This document shows positions 39,347 through 47,619 of a stretch of 64,000 bases of DNA, in pieces. The stretch is from DASZQY01 sp035548515. Its GTDB lineage: Bacteria > Pseudomonadota > Alphaproteobacteria > Rhizobiales > Kaistiaceae. The stretch covers positions 62,001-126,000 of the forward strand of contig DASZSW010000009.1 of NCBI GenBank assembly GCA_035548515.1. Reading direction: 5' to 3'. Made by a program: the position numbers and the translations under genes. How positions within the stretch are numbered: position 1 is the first letter of the stretch; each line of letters opens with the position of its first letter. The notes beneath the pieces were generated by a model. It did not search any database and was not told the DNA's origin. It was given only the letters and a program-made list of their open reading frames with translations.

Positions 39347-39783
39347 GCGACACGATCCACGCCAGCGTCGCATCGTTGCGCGGGCGTGGCGTCCTCATCC
39401 GCGGCAGATCGGGGAGCGGGAAATCATCACTGCTTCTGTCGCTGATCGAACACGCCGGAGCCACGCTGGTAGCCGACGATCGGGTGTACCTCGTCGCGCA
39501 TGACGCCGGTCTCACTGCGTCGCCCCCCGCGACGATTGCCGGTCAGATGGAGATTCGCGGCGTCGGCATCGTACGCAAACCTTACGCATCATCGGCGCCC
39601 GTCGACCTGGTCGTCGATCTCCTGCCGCTCGCCGAATGTCCGCGCTTGCCCGACGAGAGTGAGGCGCATGCGATCCTCGAAGGCGTCGCCGTCCCGCGCA
39701 TTTTTGTCGCCATTGGCGCACACGACGGGGTGGCCCGCGTGTTGGGTGCGCTCGCCCGTCCGGAAGCCGTAGTTTCAACGTAA
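39343..39783 (+). CDS. hprK: HPr kinase/phosphorylase, short alphaproteobacterial form
   Basis: A 146-residue HprK made only of the catalytic domain; the N-terminal domain of the firmicute enzyme (about 130 residues) is missing, as usual in alphaproteobacteria. Walker A RGRSGSGKSSLLLSL lies near residue 22 and the catalytic loop LVADDRVYL near 45. In the family it phosphorylates HPr on the regulatory serine. The HPr encoded downstream keeps that serine (S55). The start overlaps the chvG stop, tying the PTS branch to the ChvG-ChvI system. Confidence 0.93.
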   Translation: MSDTIHASVASLRGRGVLIRGRSGSGKSSLLLSLIEHAGATLVADDRVYLVAHDAGLTASPPATIAGQMEIRGVGIVRKPYASSAPVDLVVDLLPLAECPRLPDESEAHAILEGVAVPRIFVAIGAHDGVARVLGALARPEAVVST

Positions 39784-39906
39784 GTCATTGACATACAAGG
39801 CTTTATACATGCCTCTTGCATTGCAATAACGATTGGCCAAGATGTGCGCCCGCCGTCCCGGGGGGTTCATTCGGACGGCGCTGAGGTTGCCCGTGGAAAA
39901 AGGTCG

Positions 39907-40308
39907 ATGATCGGACTCGTGCTCGTCACCCACGGGCGGCTTGCGGTCGAATTCCGCGCCGCGCTGGAGCACGTCGTCGGTCCGCAGACTCAGATCGAGA
40001 CGATCGCCATTGGCCCCGACGATGATGTCGAAAGGCGGCGCCAGGAAATTCTCGACGCCGTTGCCGGCGTCAACACCGGCGCAGGCGTCATCGTGCTGAC
40101 CGACATGTTCGGTGGCACACCGTCCAACCTCGCGATCTCGGTTATGGAGGCGGGCAAGGTTGAGGTCGTTGCCGGCGTCAATCTTCCGATGTTGATCAAG
40201 CTCGCCAAGGTGCGCGCCGAAAAGCCGCTCGCCGATGCAATCGGATACGCGCAGGACGCCGGCCGCAAATATATCAACGTCGCCAGCCAGGTCCTGCACG
40301 GGAAATAG
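39907..40308 (+). CDS. PTS system EIIA component, mannose type
   Basis: A 133-residue EIIA-Man domain with the phospho-acceptor His at residue 9 (MIGLVLVTHGRLA) and the family stretch VIVLTDMFGGTPSNLAISVM. No EIIB, EIIC or EIID genes are near, so it should be a regulatory phosphocarrier rather than part of sugar uptake, as for the ManX/EIIA of the nitrogen-linked PTS in rhizobia and Brucella. It ends sharing a base with the ptsH start. The 123-base gap in front of it has a TTGACA (39788-39793) but no matching -10, and short palindromes TTGCA-t-TGCAA and TTGGCCAA. Confidence 0.92.
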   Translation: MIGLVLVTHGRLAVEFRAALEHVVGPQTQIETIAIGPDDDVERRRQEILDAVAGVNTGAGVIVLTDMFGGTPSNLAISVMEAGKVEVVAGVNLPMLIKLAKVRAEKPLADAIGYAQDAGRKYINVASQVLHGK

Positions 40309-40604
40309 TGTCGATGGCCGGCGAGGCTTCCGCCACCCGCTCCGAGGAAGTCCTCATCGTCAACAAGAAGGGCCTGCATGCGCGCGCTTCGGCGAAGTTC
40401 GTCCAATGCGCGGAACGGTTCACTGCGGCGATCACCGTCACCAAGGATGACTCGAGCGTCGGTGGTACGTCGATCATGGGACTGATGATGCTCTCCGCCG
40501 GCCACGGTTCCACTATCCGCATCAGTGCGGCAGGCGCCGATGCCGATGCGGCGGTCGCTGCGCTGGTCGACTTGGTCGCCGGCAAATTCGGCGAGGAAGA
40601 ATGA
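40308..40604 (+). CDS. ptsH: Phosphocarrier protein HPr (NPr type)
   Basis: A 98-residue HPr. His 24 in NKKGLHARASAKFV is the PEP-dependent phosphorylation site; Ser 55 in GTSIMGLMML is the HprK site. Start GTG at 40308, which overlaps the EIIA stop, or ATG two codons later (40314); the choice changes numbering by two. HPr and EIIA-Man here form a phosphorelay fed by a PtsP-type enzyme I encoded elsewhere. The last four bases overlap the amine oxidase start, which is not the usual neighbour. Confidence 0.93.
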   Translation: MSMAGEASATRSEEVLIVNKKGLHARASAKFVQCAERFTAAITVTKDDSSVGGTSIMGLMMLSAGHGSTIRISAAGADADAAVAALVDLVAGKFGEEE

Positions 40605-41836
40605 CCGAAGTCGTCATCATAGGCGCCGGCGCCGCTGGCATCGGCGCGGCGAAGACGCTACGCGACGCCGGAATCGATGCACTCATTGTCGAAGCGCGCG
40701 ACCGTGTCGGCGGTCGCGCGTGGACGGTGGATTCCGGCCTTGGTTTCCCTATCGATTTGGGCTGCGGCTGGCTTCATTCCGCCGACCAGAATCCGTGGCG
40801 GGAAATCGCCGAAGCCAAGGGTTGGGCGGTGGATCACACGCCGCCGCCGTGGTCACGGCCGACGCTGCCCAAGGGTGCGCCGACGCCCGAGCAGGCGAAG
40901 TTCGGCGAGGCCATCGGCCGCTTCCGCGGCGCTATCGCCGACTTCCCGGAGACCGAGCCGGACCGCGCCGCTTCGACGTACCTGGAACCGGGCGGCCGCT
41001 GGAACGGCCTGCTCGACGCGGTCAGCACCTACTACAGCGGCGCCGAACTCGAATTCATCTCCCTCCACGATCTCGCGCGTTACGACGATACCGGTGTCAA
41101 CTGGCGGGTGGTCAACGGCTACGGTGCGTTGATCACCGATTACGCAGCGGGCCTGCCCGTGCAGCTCAACACCATCGTGACGCGCATCGATCGCCGCGGA
41201 AAGCGCCTGCGCGTCGAGACGGACGCGGGCGCCATCGAGGCGGATCGCGTGATCGTCACGCTGCCGACCGACGTCATCGCGCAAACGCCGGATCTGTTTC
41301 TCCCCGCATTGCCCGAGAAAGTGGAAGCGGCGATGGGCCTGCCCCTAGGTCTCGCCGACAAGCTCTATCTGTCGCTCGAAAACGCCAACGAGTTCCACGA
41401 AGAGAGCCGCACGTTCGGTCACACGGATCGCACGGCAACGGCGGCGTATCACTTTCGTCCGTTTCGTCGCGCCGAGATCGAGGTGTACTTCGGCGGCAAG
41501 CTTGCCGCAGATCTCGAGGACGGCGGCAGCGAAGCACTGTTTGATTTCGCCGCCGGCGAACTTGCGGCGCTTTACGGCAGCGACTTCCGCAAGCGCATCG
41601 CGCCGCTGGCGTCGCATCGCTGGCGCGCTGACCCTTTCGCCCGCGGCTCGTATTCCTACGCCAGGCCCGGCCACGCGAACGATCGCCAGAAGCTCGCCAC
41701 GCCGATCGAGGACCGCATCCATTTTGCCGGCGAGGCCTGCTCGAAGACCGAATACTCGACCGCGCATGGCGCCTACGCGACCGGAGTTGCGGTAGCAAAA
41801 AGCATCGCTGCGGCGCGCGGAATTCTTGGCGTATAA
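40601..41836 (+). CDS. Flavin-containing amine oxidase family protein
   Basis: A 411-residue FAD enzyme. The Rossmann motif VVIIGAGAAGIGAAKTL opens the protein, followed by VEARDRVGGRAWT (the Arg-Arg-type FAD contact of amine oxidases) and, at the C-terminus, HFAGEACSKTEYSTAHGAYATG, the classical end motif. The family oxidises amines such as polyamines, tryptamine-type compounds or amino acids; the substrate cannot be told. Its ATG overlaps the ptsH stop by four bases, so it is coupled to the regulatory PTS genes. In most rhizobia ahcY follows ptsH directly or after other genes, and I do not recall an oxidase at this place. Confidence 0.88.
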   Translation: MTEVVIIGAGAAGIGAAKTLRDAGIDALIVEARDRVGGRAWTVDSGLGFPIDLGCGWLHSADQNPWREIAEAKGWAVDHTPPPWSRPTLPKGAPTPEQAKFGEAIGRFRGAIADFPETEPDRAASTYLEPGGRWNGLLDAVSTYYSGAELEFISLHDLARYDDTGVNWRVVNGYGALITDYAAGLPVQLNTIVTRIDRRGKRLRVETDAGAIEADRVIVTLPTDVIAQTPDLFLPALPEKVEAAMGLPLGLADKLYLSLENANEFHEESRTFGHTDRTATAAYHFRPFRRAEIEVYFGGKLAADLEDGGSEALFDFAAGELAALYGSDFRKRIAPLASHRWRADPFARGSYSYARPGHANDRQKLATPIEDRIHFAGEACSKTEYSTAHGAYATGVAVAKSIAAARGILGV

Positions 41837-41849
41837 ACAAATCTTTATA
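41832..41849. promoter_or_regulatory. Palindromic operator candidate for ahcY
   Basis: TATAAA (41832-41837) and TTTATA (41844-41849) form an inverted repeat with a 6-base spacer; extended to 41830-41851, 8 of 11 base pairs are symmetrical. It overlaps the amine oxidase stop and ends seven bases before the -35 box. AT-rich dyads of this sort are used by ArsR-type repressors of the SAM/SAH cycle in alphaproteobacteria; the link to that family is from memory and tentative. Confidence 0.45.
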
Positions 41850-41855
41850 TGATTA

Positions 41856-41884
41856 TTGCCACGGCATGTTCGCCCGGCTATAAG
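41856..41884 (+). promoter_or_regulatory. Sigma-70-type promoter of ahcY
   Basis: TTGCCA (41856-41861), 17-base spacer, TATAAG (41879-41884), which is the best-fitting housekeeping promoter I saw in the window. It would start transcription about 35-40 bases before the ahcY ATG. Confidence 0.55.
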
Positions 41885-41929
41885 CCCGCTCACCTATCCA
41901 ATTTGACCGATCCACCGAGGAGTTCCGCC

Positions 41930-43333
41930 ATGCCCGCGTCCGCCGATTACGTCGTGAAAGACATCGGGCTGGCCGACTGGGGACGGAAGGAAATCTCGCT
42001 GGCCGAGACCGAGATGCCGGGTCTCATGGCGACCCGCGAGGAGTTCGGCCCGAAGCAGCCGCTGAAGGGCGCCCGCGTCGCCGGCTCGCTGCACATGACG
42101 ATCCAGACCGCGGTGCTCATCGAGACGCTGAAGGCGCTGGGCGCCGACGTCCGCTGGGCCTCGTGCAACATCTACTCGACGCAGGATCACGCGGCTGCCG
42201 CCATCGCCGCCGGCGGCACGCCGGTCTTCGCTGTGAAGGGCGAGAGCCTCGAGGATTATTGGGAGTACACCCACAAGATTTTCGAGTGGGCCGACGGCGG
42301 CACGCCCAACATGATCCTCGACGACGGCGGCGACGCCACTGTCCTCGTTCATCTCGGCAAGCGGGCCGAAGAGGGCGACACCGCATTCCTCGACAAGCCG
42401 ACAAACGAAGAAGAAGAGGTGCTGTTCGCTGCGATCAAGAAGCGGCTGAAGTCGAAGCCTGGCTTCTATTCGGCCCTCGCCCGGAACATCAAGGGCGTCA
42501 CCGAGGAGACGACCACGGGCGTGCATCGCCTCTACGAGATGCAGAAGAAGGGCACGCTGCTTTTCCCGGCGATCAACGTCAACGACTCCGTCACCAAGTC
42601 CAAGTTCGACAATCTCTACGGCTGCCGCGAGTCTCTGGTCGATGGCATCCGCCGCGGCACCGACGTGATGATGGCCGGCAAGGTCGCGATGGTCGCGGGC
42701 TTCGGCGACGTGGGCAAAGGCTCGGCTGCATCGCTACGCCAGGCCGGCGCTCGCGTGCTGGTCTCGGAGATCGATCCGATCTGCGCACTTCAGGCCGCGA
42801 TGGAAGGCTACGAGGTGGTGACCATGGACGACGCCGCGCCACGCGCCGACATCTTCGTCACCGCCACCGGCAACGTCGACGTCATCACCATCGAGCACAT
42901 GCGCAAGATGAAGCACCGCGCCATCGTCTGTAACATCGGCCACTTCGATTCCGAGATACAGATCTCCGCGCTGCGTAATCTCAAGTGGCACAACGTCAAG
43001 CCGCAGGTCGATGAAATCGAATTCGCCGACGGCAAGCGTATCGTCCTCTTGTCGGAAGGCCGCCTGGTGAACCTCGGCAACGCCATGGGCCATCCAAGCT
43101 TCGTCATGTCGGCGAGCTTCACCAACCAGACGCTGGCGCAGATCGAGCTCTACACGAAGCAGGGCCAGTACAAGCACGAGGTCTACACGCTGCCCAAGGC
43201 CCTTGACGAAAAGGTCGCCCGCCTGCACCTCGCCAAGATAGGCGCCAACCTGACCGAGCTGAACGACAAGCAGGCCCAATACATCGGGGTTGGCACCGCG
43301 GGTCCATACAAGCCGGACCACTATCGCTACTGA
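41930..43333 (+). CDS. ahcY: Adenosylhomocysteinase (SAH hydrolase)
   Basis: Splits S-adenosylhomocysteine into adenosine and homocysteine, so clearing the inhibitor made by every SAM-dependent methylation. 467 residues from ATG 41930 (GAGGAG at 41917-41922). The NAD-binding loop VAGFGDVGKGSAASLRQAGARVLVSEIDP lies near 260; substrate contacts SLHMTIQTAVLIETL, NIYSTQDHAAAAIA and C-terminal GPYKPDHYRY are all conserved. The frame continues upstream of the ATG through the promoter and is not coding. It follows the PTS genes as in other Hyphomicrobiales. Confidence 0.97.
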   Translation: MPASADYVVKDIGLADWGRKEISLAETEMPGLMATREEFGPKQPLKGARVAGSLHMTIQTAVLIETLKALGADVRWASCNIYSTQDHAAAAIAAGGTPVFAVKGESLEDYWEYTHKIFEWADGGTPNMILDDGGDATVLVHLGKRAEEGDTAFLDKPTNEEEEVLFAAIKKRLKSKPGFYSALARNIKGVTEETTTGVHRLYEMQKKGTLLFPAINVNDSVTKSKFDNLYGCRESLVDGIRRGTDVMMAGKVAMVAGFGDVGKGSAASLRQAGARVLVSEIDPICALQAAMEGYEVVTMDDAAPRADIFVTATGNVDVITIEHMRKMKHRAIVCNIGHFDSEIQISALRNLKWHNVKPQVDEIEFADGKRIVLLSEGRLVNLGNAMGHPSFVMSASFTNQTLAQIELYTKQGQYKHEVYTLPKALDEKVARLHLAKIGANLTELNDKQAQYIGVGTAGPYKPDHYRY

Positions 43334-43367
43334 TCCGGGCGATGTGGGCGCCCGCGCCGCGCCCTCC

Positions 43368-43475
43368 GCGTCCGCCGCGAAAGCGGGGTCCAGGTGGCAG
43401 GCAGAAGGTCGCGACTTTCCCCATTGCCGCTTGCGTTCGTCCTCATCGGGATCCCCGCTTTCGCGGGGAAAGCGG
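43368..43475. repeat. Palindromic intergenic element, GGATCCCCGC family, copy 2
   Basis: Left end CCGCGAAAGCGGGGTCC (from about 43375 to 43391), right end GGATCCCCGCTTTCGCGGGG (43449-43468) followed by AAAGCGG. The ends are inverted repeats and correspond to copies 1 and 3. The rest of the 332-base ahcY-divL gap (43334-43665) holds no gene; two GATTC sites (43549-43553 and 43577-43581) and a TATAAA-like box at 43564 lie in front of divL. Confidence 0.7.
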
Positions 43476-43665
43476 GAAGAGATGCGGCCCCGCTCGGTGT
43501 AACGGGGTCACACGCCGCCACTTTTCCGCGCCGTGCCGCTTCCATCGCGATTCCCGCTGGGGCTATAAATTGATGTGATTCGCGAAAGGGGCGCACTCCG
43601 CGTCCGGGGGTTCGCGGGTCGAAGCCACCCATGAGTATAGGGACGCGGCGGAGGGGCCCTTACTC

Positions 43666-46146
43666 ATGCGGGAGCATGGCGGGAACGCGATAGCGATTCG
43701 CCGGGCAGGACTCACCGTCCTTCTCGTCGCCGCATCGACCCCGTCGCTCACCCTCGCAGCTTCATCGGATCACCTCACCGCGGCCGGCGCGCTCGACCTC
43801 AGCCAGGTCGTGCTGATGGCGGCGCTCGTCGGCGCGTTCGTATTCGTCATCCTTTCCACCATTCAGCTGGTCCGCGCGCGCGGCAAGTCCGAGCAGGAGA
43901 ACGCGCGTCTGCGGCTCGAGATCGGCGACCTCAAGTCGTTCTCCGATCGCGCCGAGGCTCTCGTCAACGAAGAAGACCAGCGTCTCGTCGCGTGGGGCGC
44001 GCCGGGCGATCCGCCGCTCGTCGCCGGCTCGCTTCCACGCGGCGCCGATGCTCCGCAAGACCGCGCAGCGTTTCTCAACTTCGAAGGCTGGCTCCAGCCG
44101 GAATCGGCCGTCCGCTTGATCCAGGCGCTCACACTTCTGCGGGAAAATGGCGAGCACTTCCAGCAGGTTATAGCGACGCAAGGCAGTCGCCTGATCGAGG
44201 TACGCGGTCGCACGGTGGGTGGTTCCGCCGTCGCCCGCTTCCGCGATCTTACCGGTGAACGGCTGGCCCGCGCCGAAATCGAAGCGCGCCACGATCTGCT
44301 CGCCGCCGAGATCGTAGCCATGCGCGCGATGCTCGCCGCCGCGCCGATGCCGATCTGGTTGCGGGACAAGAAAGGCGCACTGGTGTGGGCGAACGCCGCC
44401 TATGCCGCCGCTGTGGAAGCGAAGGACAACACGGAAGCCGTCGCGCACGGCCTCGAGCTGCTCGATACCAACAGCCGCGGCGTGATCGCGGCCGCGCATG
44501 CCGACAGTCCGGTGTTCACCAAGCGTCTGTCGGCGATCGTTGCCGGCGCGCGCCGCATCTTCGACGTCGCCGACATTGTTTCCGAGGGTGGCAGCGCCGG
44601 CATCGCCGTCGACGTTACCGAAGTCGAAGCCGCGCAGGCCGCGCTTCGCCGCGAGGTCGATTTCAACGCGCGCACGCTTGACCGGCTGCAGACCGCAGTG
44701 GCCGTCTTTGGTCCGGATCGCCGGCTCAAATCGTACAACGCCGCCTATCGCGCGCTATTCGAGCTCGATCCCGCCTTCCTCGAATCGGCGCCCGATGAGT
44801 CCGCGATCCTCGATCGTCTGCGTGCTGCACGAAAATTGCCCGAGCAGGCCGATTTCCGTTCCTGGCGCGCCGATCTTTTCGCCGCGTACCGCTCGACCGA
44901 TCCGCGCGAGCAGTGGTGGCACATGCCCGACGGCCAGACGCTACGCGTCATCGCCAGCCCGCATCCGCAAGGCGGCGCGACCTGGGTCTACGAAAACGTC
45001 ACTGAGCGGCTCGATCTCGAAAGTCGGTACAACGCGCTGGTCAGCGTGCAGGGCGAGACTCTGGATCACCTCGCCGAAGGCGTCGGCGTGTTCGGTTCGG
45101 ATGGGCGGCTGCGGCTACACAATCCGGCCTTCGCGGCCATCTGGCGCCTCGACGCGGCGTTCCTCGATTCGCGTCCGCACGTCACCGACATCGTCTCGGC
45201 CTTCCGCAAACCCGGCGACGACGAGGCGATGTGGCGCCGCTTCACCGCTTGCGTCGCGGGCCTTGATGAAACGCGCGCCTCGATTTCCGGGCGCATGGAG
45301 CGGCCGGACGGCCGCATCGTTGATTACGCCACGGTGCCGCTGCCGGATGGGCAGACGATGGTCACCTTCCTCGACGTCACCGACTCGGTGCAGGTCGAGC
45401 GCGCGCTGGTCGAGCGCAACGAGGCGCTGGAGGCGTCCGACAGCCTGAAGAATGCGTTCATCCACCACGTGTCGTACGAATTGCGTTCGCCGCTCACCAA
45501 CATCATCGGTTTCACACAGCTCCTGTCCGACGTGCGCCTCGGTCCGCTTAACGAACGCCAGCGCGAGTACACCGGCTATGTCATGTCGTCGAGCGCGCAG
45601 CTTCTGGCGATCGTCAACGACATCCTCGACCTCACCACCATCGACGCCGGCATCATGGGCCTCGATCTCGCCGAGGTGGATGTGGCGGCCACGGTCCACG
45701 GCGCGGTCGACGACGTACAGGCGAAGCTTGACGAGAATCGCATCAAGCTGGACATGCGCATCGCGCCGGATGTCGGCGGACTTGTCGCGGATGCCAAGCG
45801 CGTCCGCCAGATCCTGTTCAATCTGCTTGCCAACGCCGTCGCGTTCTCGCGCGAGGGCGGCCGAGTTCAACTGTCGGCGAACCGCGTCGGCGGCTTCATC
45901 GAGTTCAACGTCGCCGACGAGGGCGCCGGCATTCCGGCCGCCTTCATCGACTCGGTCTTCGACCGTTTCGCCAGCCTGTCGCGCGGCGCTGCGCGCGGCG
46001 GCGTCGGCCTTGGTCTGTCGATCGTGAAAAGCTTCGTCGCCCTCCATGGCGGCACGGTCGAGATCGCATCGGAGGAGGGCAAGGGCACCACCGCCAAGGT
46101 GCGCCTCCCCGTGCGCCCCGCGCTTGACGAGACCGTCGCCGCGTGA
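43666..46146 (+). CDS. divL: DivL-type PAS histidine-kinase homologue with Tyr in place of the phospho-acceptor His
   Basis: An 826-residue membrane-anchored kinase homologue. A signal or membrane stretch (residues 13-32) and a clear helix (about 44-67) are followed by a long PAS-rich region (about 70-560) and a HisKA/HATPase core. The H-box reads FIHHVSYELRSPLTNIIGF, so the usual His is Tyr604. The ATPase looks intact: NLLANAVAF, DEGAGIPAAF, GVGLGLSIV. Tyr at this place is the mark of DivL, which in Caulobacter and rhizobia acts with DivK and CckA to control CtrA and cell polarity. Position between ahcY and tsaE agrees. The start ATG 43666 is chosen by length; the N-terminus is not certain. 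Confidence 0.88.
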   Translation: MREHGGNAIAIRRAGLTVLLVAASTPSLTLAASSDHLTAAGALDLSQVVLMAALVGAFVFVILSTIQLVRARGKSEQENARLRLEIGDLKSFSDRAEALVNEEDQRLVAWGAPGDPPLVAGSLPRGADAPQDRAAFLNFEGWLQPESAVRLIQALTLLRENGEHFQQVIATQGSRLIEVRGRTVGGSAVARFRDLTGERLARAEIEARHDLLAAEIVAMRAMLAAAPMPIWLRDKKGALVWANAAYAAAVEAKDNTEAVAHGLELLDTNSRGVIAAAHADSPVFTKRLSAIVAGARRIFDVADIVSEGGSAGIAVDVTEVEAAQAALRREVDFNARTLDRLQTAVAVFGPDRRLKSYNAAYRALFELDPAFLESAPDESAILDRLRAARKLPEQADFRSWRADLFAAYRSTDPREQWWHMPDGQTLRVIASPHPQGGATWVYENVTERLDLESRYNALVSVQGETLDHLAEGVGVFGSDGRLRLHNPAFAAIWRLDAAFLDSRPHVTDIVSAFRKPGDDEAMWRRFTACVAGLDETRASISGRMERPDGRIVDYATVPLPDGQTMVTFLDVTDSVQVERALVERNEALEASDSLKNAFIHHVSYELRSPLTNIIGFTQLLSDVRLGPLNERQREYTGYVMSSSAQLLAIVNDILDLTTIDAGIMGLDLAEVDVAATVHGAVDDVQAKLDENRIKLDMRIAPDVGGLVADAKRVRQILFNLLANAVAFSREGGRVQLSANRVGGFIEFNVADEGAGIPAAFIDSVFDRFASLSRGAARGGVGLGLSIVKSFVALHGGTVEIASEEGKGTTAKVRLPVRPALDETVAA

Positions 46147-47606
46147 CCTCTGGCGCGGTGCCGGAGCAGCCCATCATCATCGACCTGCCGAACGAAGCGG
46201 CCACCGTCGCGCTGGCGGAAGACATCGCCGCGCGCCTGATTCCGGGCGACATCGTCGCGCTGTCCGGCGACCTCGGTGCAGGCAAGACCACGCTCGCCCG
46301 CGCCATCATTCGCGCGCTCGCGGATGACGCCTTTCTGGAGGTGCCGAGCCCGACCTTTACACTGGTTCAGACCTACGCCACGCCGCGGCTTGCCGTCGCG
46401 CATTTCGACCTCTACCGCCTCGGCCCCGATGACCTCGACGAGATCGGCTTCGACGATGCGGCGTTGAACGGCGCGGTGCTGGTCGAATGGCCGGAAAGAG
46501 CAGGGGACCGCCTGCCCGCCGAGCGTCTGGATGTAGCGTTGGCCGTCGCTGGCAGCGGCCGCCGCGCGACGGTTAGCGGCGGCGCGCAGCTGATGGCGCG
46601 GTTCGCGCAGAGCCGCAGGGCGCGGGCGCTGCTCGACGCAAACGGCTGGGCAGGCGCCGAACGCCGCCACCTCCAGGGCGATGCCTCCACCCGCAGCTAC
46701 GAGCGCATCCGCCGGGGCGAGACGAGCGCCGTGCTCATGGACTGGCCACCACGCGGCCAGCTCACGGAGGGCGATCCCCGCGCGAAATATCGCGCCCACG
46801 ACGCGCGCATCTTCGCCGCCGTCGATGCCGCGCTCGACGACGCCGGCCTTTCGGTGCCGCAAATATACGCGCGCGACGATGGCCTCGTGCTGATGGAAGA
46901 TTTCGGCAGCGAGGGCGTCGTCGTTGAAGGCGCACCCATCGCCGAGCGCTACCGCGTTGCGGTCGAGGCGCTGGCGACCCTCCACAACGAGCCGCGCATG
47001 CGCGACATACCCGGCCATCGCCTGCCGCAGCTCACCGGCGACGTGCTGCTCGCCGAGATAGGCATCTTCGCCGACTTCTACGCGCCTTATGTCACCGGCA
47101 CGCCACTGCCGCAGGAAGCCCATGCCGGGCTGCTCGATATCTGGCGCGCCCTCGACACCTGGCTCCAATCAACCGAGCAGAGCTGGGTGCTGTTCGACGT
47201 CCAGTCGCCCAACCTGTTCTGGCTGCCCGAGCGGCAAGGCGTCCGCCGCATCGGCTTCGTCGACTTCCAGGATATGTTCGTCGGCCCGGCCGCTTACGAT
47301 GTTGCCTCACTCTGTCAGGACGCCCGTGTAACGGTGGCGCCTGAGCTGGAGGAGACGCTCGTTGCCCACTACCTCGCCTGCCGTGGCGCCGGCCTCGATG
47401 CCGATTCTTTCCGCGCCGCCTACGCGGTTACCGGCACACTGCGCATTGCCAAAATTTTGGGCGCTTTCGCGCGCTCGGCGCAGGGCGGAAACAATAGATA
47501 CATCAGCCACTTGCCACGACTCCGTGCATATCTCGTGCGCCACCTTCGCCTCGCCGTTCTTTCCCCCTTCGCCCTCTGGTATGAGAAGCACCTCTCCTCG
47601 CACTAG
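46143..47606 (+). CDS. tsaE: TsaE fused to an aminoglycoside-phosphotransferase-like kinase
   Basis: A 487-residue fusion. Residues about 1-150 are TsaE, the ATPase of the t6A37 tRNA pathway: Walker A SGDLGAGKTTLARAI near residue 41, then SPTFTLVQTY and HFDLYRL. Residues about 160-487 are an APH-type kinase domain with EDFGSEGVVVEG, LFDVQSPNLFWL (catalytic Asp and Asn; the usual HxD is FD here) and FVDFQDMFVGPAAYDVASL (metal-binding Asp). The kinase half resembles AmgK, the MurNAc/GlcNAc kinase of peptidoglycan recycling, and the next gene is a MurU-like nucleotidyltransferase. The fusion is common in alphaproteobacteria. The start overlaps the divL stop. Confidence 0.9.
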   Translation: MTSGAVPEQPIIIDLPNEAATVALAEDIAARLIPGDIVALSGDLGAGKTTLARAIIRALADDAFLEVPSPTFTLVQTYATPRLAVAHFDLYRLGPDDLDEIGFDDAALNGAVLVEWPERAGDRLPAERLDVALAVAGSGRRATVSGGAQLMARFAQSRRARALLDANGWAGAERRHLQGDASTRSYERIRRGETSAVLMDWPPRGQLTEGDPRAKYRAHDARIFAAVDAALDDAGLSVPQIYARDDGLVLMEDFGSEGVVVEGAPIAERYRVAVEALATLHNEPRMRDIPGHRLPQLTGDVLLAEIGIFADFYAPYVTGTPLPQEAHAGLLDIWRALDTWLQSTEQSWVLFDVQSPNLFWLPERQGVRRIGFVDFQDMFVGPAAYDVASLCQDARVTVAPELEETLVAHYLACRGAGLDADSFRAAYAVTGTLRIAKILGAFARSAQGGNNRYISHLPRLRAYLVRHLRLAVLSPFALWYEKHLSSH

Positions 47607-47619
47607 CCGGGCGCATCCG

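Noticed and set aside
36464..39373. 969-codon open frame on the minus strand opposite chvI, chvG and the 5' leader
   Set aside because: It is the mirror of real genes in GC-rich DNA, is rich in Arg, His and Asp, and shows no domain; chvI and chvG in the same place are certain.
41837..41929. SAH riboswitch upstream of ahcY
   Set aside because: CCGAGGAG just before the ATG recalls part of the SAH aptamer, but it is better explained as the ribosome-binding site, and the rest of the aptamer fold is missing; the gap is largely promoter.
43342..43578. 78-codon open frame after ahcY
   Set aside because: It lies inside the palindromic repeat and consists mainly of Pro, Arg and Gly; no start signal.
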